Source: Anthonomus grandis grandis
Lineage: Eukaryota; Arthropoda; Insecta; Coleoptera; Curculionidae
Length of the DNA: 64,000 nucleotides
Direction: 5' to 3'
Assembly (NCBI RefSeq): GCF_022605725.1
Contig: NC_065550.1
Span: 558,001-622,000, forward strand
The notes beneath the pieces were generated by a model that worked only from the letters and a program-made list of their open reading frames with translations, ran no database searches and was not told where the DNA came from. Shown here piece by piece: positions 34,301 to 46,300 of this stretch. The translations under genes and the position numbers were made by a program. Numbering within the stretch: position 1 is the stretch's first letter; every line of letters begins with the position of its first letter.

Positions 34301-37300
34301 TCGACACGGTCCACTAGAAGTGTTGGAGAGGAACTGAGAATGAGCAATAAAACTGTTGCTCGTATCTGGAAAATATATGGGAATTTTGTGAAACCACGAT
34401 GGAAAAGGCAAATGAAAACGAATATTTTTTAAAATATATTTTGTTTTCTGATGAATCTTCTTTTCCATTACATGGCAAACACAATCCTTCCATTGTTGGT
34501 TATTGGTCTCAGGAAAACGAGCACAGAAGTTTTCAGTTTCGTACCCAGTATCCTCAGAAATTGAATGTTTGGACAGGTATTTTGGGCGACAATGTTATAG
34601 GGCCATTTTTTATTGATGGCACTTTAAACGCCCAAAAGTACCTTGAGTTGCTGCCAAACCAAGTTCTTCCTGCCATTCAAATCCTACCTGATGTAGACCT
34701 GGGATCGGTTTATTTTCAGCAAGATGGCTGTCCTGCTCATAACGCGGCAAGAGTAAAAGAATTTTTAACAAATACTTTTCCTAACCGCCTTATTAGTGGG
34801 ACTGGCGATATTAAATGGCCTCCTAGTTGCGAAATAAGATTGTCGAAGGTACCAATTCCATTTTACCTGAAATTCTTTTGGAGATGCGAAATAGCTTTTA
34901 CGATAGGTTAAGTTTTTGTTTAGCGAAGGAAGGCGGTTTATTTGAGCCTTTTATTTAAAAAATGATATGTTGTTAAGTTTGTTTATTAGAGTTTTATTTC
35001 TGATTTTTTATTATATTTTTATCAGAGTTGATATTTTATTTTTTATTAGAATAACACTTTAATTTTCATTATGCAAAACACAGCATATTAAACTTTTTAA
35101 GATTACAATTCTATGCGGGTTTTACACATTGTCATGTCTGTAAAATCCGCATTAGAATAAATATTTAAAAAATGCCTGGATTTTCGCGTAATATTTTGGG
35201 ACATTTTGTCGCCGAACGACGCAGCTCCCACGAAAGTCAGATGTTTACTAATCCCGTCTAGAGATGTGTAGTTCACGAACGAACTAGTTCGAATGAACTA
35301 CTCTCCATAGTGAACGAGATGAACTAGTTCGCAACAACCTTAAAGGCTCGTTCACTGCGAACTAGATAGACGATCGCGATCGCGATCGATGTGACAAGGA
35401 TCTAGGAGCAGAACCAAGACCGACTGAACGTAAAATCAAATGACTCATTTTACATTTGCGCCTATCTTTCGTATTCGGTTCATTTCAGCTATTAGCTTGG
35501 TTTGTTTTGGTGGTTCCCCGATGTTTAAAGGTTATGTTTTCAATTTTGTCCAGTTTATAGATTTCAGTTTAATGTTTAATTATTATCAGTGACTAGTGAG
35601 AGTATATTTGACTTTTCTTTCTTTTGTTAAGACCGTGGAAGTGTACAGTGAACTGAAAAGTTTATAATTGTATATAATAACTTTACATTATATAACATCG
35701 AAAAATGTCTAAGAAACGAAGTGATGCATGGACGCATTTTGACGTTGTGCCTGAAAATAGTAATAAGGTGAAGTGTTGCTACTGTGAGCAAATTTTATCA
35801 ATATCGGGGGGGATCGGTTGGAAACTTAACCAGACATATAAAAAAGATTCACCCTACTATACCCGCTACAAGATCTGAGCCACCGCCACATGTTTCGAAC
35901 ACTGATACTTCAGCTTCTATTAACTATCTTCTTAACTTCAGTTAACTATGTCTAAAATCACAGAAGGACAAACACAAAACGGTAAGTTATATTTAATATT
36001 ACTGGAACTGTGTATAATATGTTAACTTTAAAGTTTGAAAATAATAAATAATAATGTGTCAAGTAAAAACAAAATAACTGGAAAAATAAAAATAGATATT
36101 TATTTCTTTTAGTGTGTAAAAAAGGTGGCTGTTAATTTAGTTAGAAATGCGCATTTGTACCTAGATATAAGTCTTTTACCGCAAATTCTAGTTATTTCAA
36201 TATTTGCTTGGGTTCAAAATAATTCGTTTTTAAAACGATTCTAAGAAAAATTAACTATACTTTTTAATTTCGTTAATTTAATATTGGATAATTATGTTTG
36301 TAGATCATGACTATGACCCTGAACCCAGCGAGATCCACAATACTCAGAGTAAAAAATTTAAGGTGAGTCAACTGCAATCTGATATTTCAACATACTTACG
36401 AAGTACAAAGCCGATACCTCTTTCTAAAAGCAAAGAACTGGATTTTCAGTTTTTAAGGATGATTGTCAAAAGATACTACCCTTTTAGTATGGTGGAAGAT
36501 CCGGAATTTATCAAATTTATGTCAAAAAGTTATAAAAAAATAAAAGAAAAAATTGAAGCACAACTTATTTCCGTCGAATATGTAAGTGTAACTACAGACT
36601 CCTGGACTTCAATAAATAATGATAATTTTACTGCACTGACAGCACATTATTTATTAGAAGAAAATGGCTTATTAACTCTTAAATCACATTTAGTTGATTG
36701 TTTCCAGTATAATGAAAGGCATACCGCCGAAAACCTAAAAGAATTATTAAGATCAAAATTTGAACAATTTCAAATAGATAATAAAATTTTCTGCGTTGTT
36801 AGTGACAATGCAGCAAATATTCTGGCGGCTGTGAGAAATGGTGGGAGAAAGTCCAAAGGTTGTTTTGCTCATTCAATTAACCTTCTAGTCCAAAATGGTT
36901 TGAAGGAAATTTCAGACCTTTTAAATAAAATTAGGGCGATAGTAACGTTTTTCAAACAAAGTTCTTCGGCGTTAGCAAAGCTAAAAGAAATTCAGAAGCA
37001 AATGGGGCTTCCTGAACTTAAATTAAAGCAAGACGTCGTAACCTGGTGGAATTCCACTCTAGATATGGTAGAAAGGGCGGTTACTATAAAAAATGCCCTG
37101 ATTTCCACTTTAGCCCTTGTAAACGCAGAATTAAATACAGTTTCCGCCACAGATTGGGCTATGTTAGAAAAGTCGACAGACATATTGCGAATTTTTCAAG
37201 AAATCAGTGCTAAGAAAAACGTTACTATTTCAAAAAATCTTGTCCTTGCTTATGCAATGTATCAGCATATCCAAACCTTTTACACGCAGGAAGATATAGA

Positions 37301-40300
37301 GCCAGAACTTAGGGCAGTACTTCACGTTTTCCGCGAAAATTTTTTTTAAAGATTTGGAAATATTGAAGACATGGACATATTAGCCGAGTCAACCGTTTTA
37401 GATCCTCGGTTTAAAAAATTTGAATTTAAAGATGAATGAAAATATGCCAACACAGTTGCGAATCTTCGAAAAAAATTGCCTCATATTTATTCCTCTAAAA
37501 ATGTACTTCAACCCATAGAAAATCAGGAAGCACCTTCAACAATTTCATCAGAAAAAAATCATCCATGTGGTCCATGTTTGATGAAACTGTTGAAAAATCG
37601 GCACCGGAAAAAATCCAACCTCGGCCGTTATTATCGAATTCGACAGATATTTAGGCGAACCCCTTCTCAACCGAAAGGAAGACCCCTTAAAGTGGTGGTA
37701 TGAACGTCGCCATGTATATCCCACGATTTATCGGTTTATGAAAAGACGACTATGTATTCCTGCAACGTCAGTTCCGTGCGAACGTATTTTTTCAAAAGCA
37801 GGACGTCAAAGTCTTAAAAGAAAAACGTGCACAGCTGAAATCTAAAAAAGTTTCCCAAATTTTATTTCTTAACAGCAATCTTTAGTAGTTTTAATATTAG
37901 TTATTACTTAGGTTAGTTATTCATGTGTTTGAATACCAACTTAGTTGTTCAAACAACTATGACTCATAATTAAGTTTTGAAAAAACTTAATTTTTTTGTC
38001 TTTTTATCTTTTTCTATTTTAATTTTTTTAAATTTAAAATGCCTTTTAAGTTGTTTAAATAAAAATTTCATTCAGTTGTTATCACTTTTTTATTTGTCCT
38101 TTTTAATTGTATTAAGTTTATGTATTCAGTTCTTTAAATTTGTTTGAATTGACGAATTAAACGTCTAAAAGTCTGAAAACTATGTATTTTATCATGTTTT
38201 CTTCATTCGAATAATTTTTAGAAGGTTAAAATTGTACATTCTAGTTATTCTACTATAAAAGTAAACGTGAACTACTGTGAACTAGTTCAATGAACTATTC
38301 TGGATTATGAACGAGACCGAGCGAACTAGTTCACGTAAATGCTCTGTCGGAGGCACTCGTTCACGCGCGACGTTGCAAAATTTCGCCTCTATGCGGTTTC
38401 CTATAAGTAACGAACGAAAACACGATCTGTATATTCATACATTTAAAACATTTTGAATTATTCAGCCATCATTATTGATTTGTATTGACTCTGTGACTTT
38501 TTTGTGAAATTTTTTAAATACGCTTTTATCGATTTTATACGACTTTTATCTAAAAATATCTATTATAAGCAGCTTTAATTTTTCTATCTTATACAGGGCC
38601 TGAGAAATAATAACATCTCGAAAAGTGAACATTTTCGCCCTATATTTCAGGAACAAAAGTAGTTGGAATATTTCTGTTTGTGGCTTTAAAAGTTTTAGAA
38701 AAAAGTGATACAAGGTCGCGAAAACCGCAAAGCTATATCTTAAAAAATTACTGAGATACCGTGCAATCTTATCCAAAATGAAACACAGTGTACAATCTAT
38801 GATAACATACATTTAATGTCTTGAAAATGTAAAGCAATGATAATTTTTTTTGGACAGGAAAATATCCGTTCCATTGCAAAAAATGCAAAGACGACAAAAA
38901 TAAAACGTGTAGGAGCTGCGGTTGTCACGAATGCGGAGGAAAAGAAAATTGGGACAAAATAATCCTCTGCGATGAATGTGATATGGGATATCACACTGAT
39001 TGCCTGGATCCGCCTATGGACGACATACCCGAAGATGACTGGTAAGTTTTATATAAAGCAGGTATTGCATTAAAAATTAGTCTTATTTTGTATGATATTG
39101 GATTTTTATACTATTTAATATATATCATTGATTTGCAGGTATTGTCCTTCATGTAAAACAGATGACTCCCAAATTGTAAAAGCTGGCGAGAAATTAAAAA
39201 TCAGCAAAAAGAAACTGAAGACTCCCGCTTATCAACAGAAAAATAACAAAGACTGGGGTCGGGGAATGGCGTGTGTTGGTCTTACAAAAACGAACGATAA
39301 AGTGCCACACAATCATGTCGGATCAATTCCTGGTGTTGAAGTTGGCTTTTGTTGGAAATTTCGACATGGGGTAAGTCATCTATAACTTCAACTTGTTCAG
39401 ATGGTGTTAAAATTCACGATGCTTATATTCACATTTATGATGTACAGGATTGTTCTTTATATTTAGACAGAGTTTAGATCAATTATTGTACGGAATGGAA
39501 AAAAAACTTAAATATAAAAGTTGTAGAGTTTACCTTAAATCGCCAGGAAATATGCTAAAATATAATACAGGGGTATCACATATCATTATCGTATATGAGA
39601 TTGTATTTTTTAAATGGAACGCTTAATTTTTGTTTGTATATTTGTATAATAAATGAAAAACCTTTTTCTTGTGATTTCAGAAATATATGATATGAAGGAT
39701 ACAGGCTAAAAAGGGAGAATGTCGAAAATCGTTAATTTTCAGGAAATCAATTTTTAATTTTAAAACCCAAAAACTTACTACTTTATTAATTTGTATTGAA
39801 TGTATTGATGGTTTTAGTTTGTTATGCCTATTTGGGATTGAAATTGAAAAAATATTAATGAAATTCCATTTAAAAAATTTTTTACAGCAAAAAAGAAAAA
39901 GAAACTTTATACTGTGACAAACAAAAAGGAAAAATGTCACATATTTCCACTGTAGTTTTGTGGTATGATCAGTTTTTTATACACAAGCTATTTTAAAGCA
40001 AAACAGCAAAGGTTATTATTAATTGGGAAAGATACAGAAAAATAAATAAATAAATAACGCCTTTAGTATTATTATGCCTTATTTTACATACAATATAATA
40101 TGTCACTAAAAAAGTCCTAAAAATCTACTGCACATCTTATAAATATCTCTTGTACTTAGAGCTTAAATAACCAGTATTGCATACCTTAAATTGAAGTGGT
40201 AAATTATTATAAAGAGTGTTTTTTTTTAGAGGCGGAGAACTTTAAATCGAAATTAAACACAAAATATTTTATCGATATGAACGAATTTGCTTTTATATTA

Positions 40301-43300
40301 ATGAATTTTTTTTGGCATTAATATTTAAAAATGATTTCGGGCATGTGATCCCCACGGCTGGCGCGTACGTGACGTAATCTAGAGGTCCAATTTTCACACA
40401 CTCTTTCCAGTACTGCAGGCTGTATTTCGGCAATCACGAGTCGTATGTTGGCTTCCAAGTGTTTAAGTGTTTCGGGTTTATCAGCGTAGACATGCGACTT
40501 AACATAGCCCCAAAGAAAATAATCTAATGGCGTCAAGTCGCACGAACGAGCTGGCCAGTTTACAGGTCCATTCCTTGAAATTATTCGTTGCTCGAATGTC
40601 TCTTGCAGTAAATTAATTGTTTGGCGCGCTGTATGGCACGTGGTATCGTCCTGCTGAAACCACATTTCTGCAACGCCTGCAACGGCTTCCAATTGAGGCA
40701 CAAAAAAGTTGGTTATCATGTTTCTGTATCGCTCACCTTTTACTGTAACGTTCTGACCATCAACATTTCTGAAGACATAAGGACCAATGATTCCACCGGC
40801 CCATAAAGCGCACCAAACGGTTAGTTTTTCTGGATGTAACGGTTGTTCGCCAATAGCTCGTGGATTCTCATCCCCCCAAATTCGGCAATTCTGCTTGTTT
40901 AAATAGCCATTTAACCAAAAGTGTGCTTCATCACTGAACAAAATTTTTATATGAAATCGCGGATCAACAGCAATCTTTCCTTCCGCCCATTCAGCTAATG
41001 TACGGCGCAAAAGATGATCCTGGGGTTTCAACTCCTGGACAAGTTGAATTTTATATGCCCGCAATCCGAGATCTTTGCGCAAAATTTTCCATAAAGTGGA
41101 TGGACATAAGTTCACTTGTTGAGAACGACGACGAATTGACACATTTGGATCATTATCAACACTATGCTGCACAGCAGCTATTGCTTGTTGCGTGCGCACT
41201 GTACGGCGTCTTACGGGATGCGTATTGTCGACTAGAGTAAAAGTGTTGCGAAAACCATCAACAGTTTCTCGAATTAATCTCTCTGAAGGACGATTATGAG
41301 CACCATAAAACTCACGTAATGCCCGATGTGTTTCTCGAATATAACCATGTCTTTCAAAATAAATTTGAACAATTTGGAAACGTTGCTCCGGCGTGAGTCT
41401 GTTCATAATGAATTGCCAAACCAAACTAATCTAAAATAGAGATGTTACAAAAAGAACGGAACAGGTTTTTGAGAATAGGTTTCACAAAGCCTGTTCAGTG
41501 AACAGTTCTGTTCAAAGAACGGTTAACGGAACAGTTCCGTAAGTTTCGCTATCGTTCCCCACGAACGGACTGACTACGCATGTTCTCAATATGTCGGGAC
41601 TGCCACTGGCTATGCCGACGCCGGTTTTCGATTCCCGATTCCGTTCTTTGACGATTCGCGAGTGCTTGTCGGCTTGTTGACTTGTTCACGTGTATAGTTA
41701 GCGTGAGATGCCAAGTTGTCGTACTCATCGGTTCTTTGCTGTTATTTAAAATGTTATTTTATTTAACTGTGGGTTCTAAAAATGTTTGTTTTGTTTGCTT
41801 TTATTTTTTATACGAACGTTTTGCTTTTATTAAATAGGTATATTTAGTTGTTTTACGTTTTATTACTCAATTTTTTGAAATCTCTAATAAATTTTTAAAT
41901 AAGAATAAATGAAAAAAGTTAATTATAAGTTTTACTTAGGTAGATATATTAAACAAATATCCATAAACAAATGTCTATATTATAAAATATACATTTTATA
42001 CATTGAGTTTATTATATTGACAAACACCAAGATATTATAAACCTATAATAGCTTTGTGTTTGTATTCAAAAACAAAAGCTGATGTGCTTTAGAGTTTCCT
42101 AAACGGTTTCGCCTGTCAGTAAGTATTTGCCCAGCTTTTGAAAATAAATGCTCACAAGGAACAGAGGTCGCAACAACACAGCATTTTTTTCTTACCAATA
42201 ATGCTAAGTTTGGGTAAACAAATCTGTTCTCGAGCCACCAAGTCAAAGGGTCCATTTTTCTTTCAAGGGGTTCATCTTCCATATATCTCTGGACTTCAAT
42301 AATGGATCTGGCTGTTGAGGATTTTATTTGAGTGGGTTTGTTTGAGCTTAATTTGTCAACGGAGGCCCATATTGAGAGTTTCTGTTTTTTCTCGACATTA
42401 AAAGGTTCGGCAATTTTTGACTCATTTTGTTGACTTCCCGTTTCGTCAGTACTGGCATCTTTTTTAACTTTTTTCTGCTGCTCCAAATCTTTTCTATAAA
42501 TAATGTCTGCTAATGCAGAAATTACTTCCTTTTGAGCTTTTTTTCCCGCATCTTCGCTCATAAAAAACAGGGTTTTAAAACGTGGATCCAAAAAAGTACA
42601 CATGGCTAATGTATTGCTATATTCCACATTTCCAAGGCGTTCCGTAAGTTCTTTTTCGAGTTTCTTTGCCACAACTTTTGCATTCACAGCAAAGTCTGAA
42701 GACTCTAAAATCTGTTTGCAGACACCCAACAGCCCATTAGTAACAACAATTACTAATGAGGCAGTCATGTACTGTTGACCGCTAACGACCTTTGTTGCCT
42801 CTTCAAAAGGTTCCAGCACTTTTTGCAGATCCCGAAGTATTTGCCACTCTTCCAAACTAATGGGTGGCAATGTGACGTCCAAGAGAGCTACCGTACTCCG
42901 TACTGCTTCCTCCAGTTCGGTAAATCTTTGCAACATGTAGAATGTGGAGTTCCACCTTGTCGCCACATCTTGAATGAGTTTGAGAGGATTCTTGACTCCA
43001 CTGTTCTGCTGAGTTTTTATCAGTTTAAATGCTGCCTTGGGGCTTCTTTTAAAATGACCAACAACAGTTTTAACTTTATCTAAAAGTTCTCTATTTAAGT
43101 CTAGATTTAGGGCACTTTGAACTATTAAATTAAGTGTGTGAGCAAAACACCCAAAATGCTTCCACCCAAGTTCTTTAGCTATTGCTGACTTGATATTTGA
43201 TGCATTATCTGATACAGCGAGCATAATTTTTTTTTCAAGTCCCCATTCTTCTGCTACAGATTTCAAGTCAGCAGCAAGATTTATGCTAGTATGAGCCTTA

Positions 43301-46300
43301 TCAAAGAAAGCACATTTTAATAGGGCTGACCGAAACCTAAATTCTTCATCTATAAAATGTATTGTAATTCCGACAAAACTATCATTTGTCTTGGAGGTCC
43401 AGGCATCAGTTGTTAGGGAAACTGATGAAACTTTCGAAATAATTTCTTTAACACGCAAGACGCACTCCTCATACAAACTAGGTATGTAACTCCTCGAAAT
43501 TGTTTGGCGAGATGGAATTCCCTGAATCCCAAATTATCGACAATTCTAAACGGCTGGTAGTCCCAATAAAAGAGTTTAAGTAGCTGGGCATCAATTTTTT
43601 TTTTACAGCTTACTGTCACTTTTTTTGGTAAATACGATGACAAGGTGGTTTGACGTGGTTTTGGGTGAATGGTGCCACTAGAGCCTGAGAGCTAATTGAA
43701 CTAGTACCAGGATTGGAGCTCTCAGTAGGCAAAGGCGCTTGTTCCTGTGGTTTTTCTATCTGAAATTAAAAAATATACCTTAAAAATAACGCAAATATAA
43801 TTTATTTATTTATTTTGTATCTCAAAGTCTTAAACAATCATTGGGCTAAAAAAACAAAATTAAATAGCAATATTATTCGCGATTCGCATTTCGCAAGCCT
43901 ATATGAACTAGGCTTAATCCTCCTTATTCGCGTCTAAACTGTGAAACGTCATCTGACAAAGAAAAATTGAAGAAAGGATTGGCCTATTGCCTATTGGCCA
44001 TGGTACATTTTGGCGGTAAACGCATCATCTAAAACTTATACATGACTTTTTTTACCAAATAGCAGAGGTGGCGCTAGGATATAGCGATATAATAAACTTA
44101 AGACTGTGATTACTCTACCACATAATATGTATGTATTATGTATAAATTAAAATATAAAATAAATTTATAACCAAGAATATGTACTTACCTCAGAATTCCC
44201 TATCGTAATGCCATTTCTAGTTGTTTGTGTTTACCCTACTGACAATTGCACCGTAGGATGTTTTTTAGAAATATGTCTTTTTAAATTCGAAACAGAGGAT
44301 TTAAAAGAAATATCACTCTTGCAAATGTCACATTTTGCGATTTGATTAGTCTTATCTACGATTGTAAAAAAACTCCATACAGGGCTGCTTTTTCTACTCA
44401 TTTTGAATTAGACAAAAATGTTGATTGCAACACAGCACAACGCGAAAACAATTAAAACCACAAAACAAAAAAAACAGTAAATACTAAATAAAACAAGGGA
44501 GGCTACTAAGAATATACTGACAACAGGTTCTAACTTATCAGAACTGATCTGTCAATGTCAAAATTAAAACAATAATAAAAAATAAAATCCAAGAAAATAA
44601 AAACATTAATATTGTAAGCGATACCCAGATGACGGCGTATCAAAATATTATCAAACTTTTTTCGGTAGTTTATAGTTTTTTTTAAGGCTTAAATGGAAAA
44701 ACCATGTGTAACCATGTAAACATGCATTTTCTTGTATAACGGTGAATTTCGTATTTTTGAAAAAAATTAAAATACTTAAAAATAAGAAATTTTTTTCATA
44801 AAATTTTTTCTTTTGAATAAAGTATTTATTATTATACTATTATGAAACTTTTAACATAACGCATAAATAACATTTAAATACATACAATACAAAAAAAATT
44901 TATTAAGTGACCTTAACAAACATACAAAAATTAAGTAAGTTTAACTTTAACTTTATATAAAAGTATAAAACGCCATATAATCGATGTCTTACCATAGATC
45001 CATACAATTAAATCAAAAGAACAGATGAACAGGTGAACAGGTTTATAGAACATGTTCTCTGAAAAGAACGGAACAGTTTGAACCTGTTCACGATTTTTAC
45101 CTGTTCTTTAACATCCCTAATCTAAAAATAACCCAGAACTATCAGGTCGGCTGTCATAAAAAACAGTGTTGCCAAATGAAAGTTCTCCGCCTCTAAAAAA
45201 ACACCCTTTATATAAGTTAACACAATACTACTTTTACTCTTTTTAATACTCTTTTTAAAAAAAGAAGTTCTATGTTGTGGCATTGTTAAATAATTTTTAT
45301 CTAGTAAAGAGCGATTATGCACAGCCTCCCTATATATGAAGTGATGTGCCAGCGACTTGACGACGATCCCAATTTATTGGAGAACATTTGCTTCAGTGAC
45401 GAATCGACCTTTTTTTTTTTAATGGCCTGATGAACAGACATAACTGTAGATACTGGGATAATGAAAACCCGCATGTTTTTCGGGAAGGCCATACCCAATA
45501 TCCCCAAAAAATTAATGTTTGGGCAGAAATTTATGGGAATGAAATAATCGGGCCATTTTTTTTGGAAGAAAATTTGACTGGCGAAATTTATTTAAACCTT
45601 TTAGAAAATGCAATATCCTTTCTTCTCTTCCTTCCTTCTCCCCTCAATAACCTTTCCATCATCCAAACTATGGAAAATCAAGTAGATGAACATGGTGCTA
45701 TATTATTGAATGAAAATAATATACATTTTCAGCAGGATGGAGCTCCCGCGCACTACACTTTGGTAGTTCGAGAATGGCTTGATGAAAATTTTTGAGAAAA
45801 GTGAATTGGCAGACGTGGTGCAATCGAATGGCCTGCGCGGTCTCCGGACCTAACCCCACTTGCCTTTTTTTCTTTGGGGCTACTTAAAAAACAAAGTTTA
45901 TAAAACCCCACCTGAGAGTATTGAGAATTTAAAAAATAGAATATTTCAAGAATGCAGAGAAATTAGCGGGCAGACCCTTGCCAATGTTCGTAAGGAGTTT
46001 GAAAATAGGCTTTTTTATTGTCTTACTAATAACGGCGCGCATTTTGTACATTTAATAAAATAAATTTGTTAAACTAATTAAATTTGTTTTTCTACCCTAC
46101 CGATTTACACTTTATTTGCTTCTTGGTCAATCAATTTTATTTTTGTTTACAATCATTAATAGCATAATCAATGCCCTTTAAAATAATGTATCACACCATG
46201 GGGTAGCCATTTGACATACCAAAGTTTGGCGTAAATAAAATATTCATTATTTCTAGACAATTTCGCTAACTATTTGCCGTTGAATAGAGAATTTTACGCT

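Larger units (their letters stand above)
33854..38429 (+). mobile_element. DD41D mariner-like element carrying a hAT insertion
   Basis: Termini cagatcgtgttatcgtgagc (33854) and, as complement of the right end, cagatcgtgttttcgttcgt (38429), with TA on both sides (33852-33853 and 38430-38431). The transposase is at about 34000-34911: KYILFSDESSFPLHGK (first Asp), YPQKLNVWTGILGDNVIGPF, YFQQDGCPAHNAARVKEFL (second Asp), then IKWPPS, where the frame collapses before the PLD motif. An ORF at 33969-34432 gives a decayed N-terminal HTH. The rest, from about 35265 to 38398, is a hAT element. Confidence 0.8.
40212..45208 (-). mobile_element. DD41D mariner-like element with short TIRs, split by a hAT
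   Basis: Termini: left aagagtgtttttttttagag and, as complement of the right end, aagggtgtttttttagaggc, both continuing gcggagaactt, about 30 bp with a few mismatches. TA target duplications at 40210-40211 and 45209-45210. Without the hAT (41437-45119 plus one 8-bp repeat) the element is about 1.3 kb, the usual mariner size. It encodes one full-length transposase on the minus strand. Confidence 0.9.
40040..45325 (-). mobile_element. LINE C-terminal fragment split by a mariner
   Basis: Right of the mariner (45325-45210) the minus strand reads LTMPQHRTSFFKKSIKK; left of it (40205-40140), LYNNLPLQFKVCN and KYKRYL. These two halves match the C-terminus of LINE E (RIPQHRTAIFQKSF ... LWNRLP ... FKKYIRNKLL). 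The DD41D mariner 40212-45208 sits between them at a TA. Confidence 0.6.

Noticed and set aside
35265..38398. Clean 8-bp target duplication for hAT element 2
   Set aside because: The bases beside the left end (atcccgtc) do not recur at any plausible right end; the terminus may be deleted.
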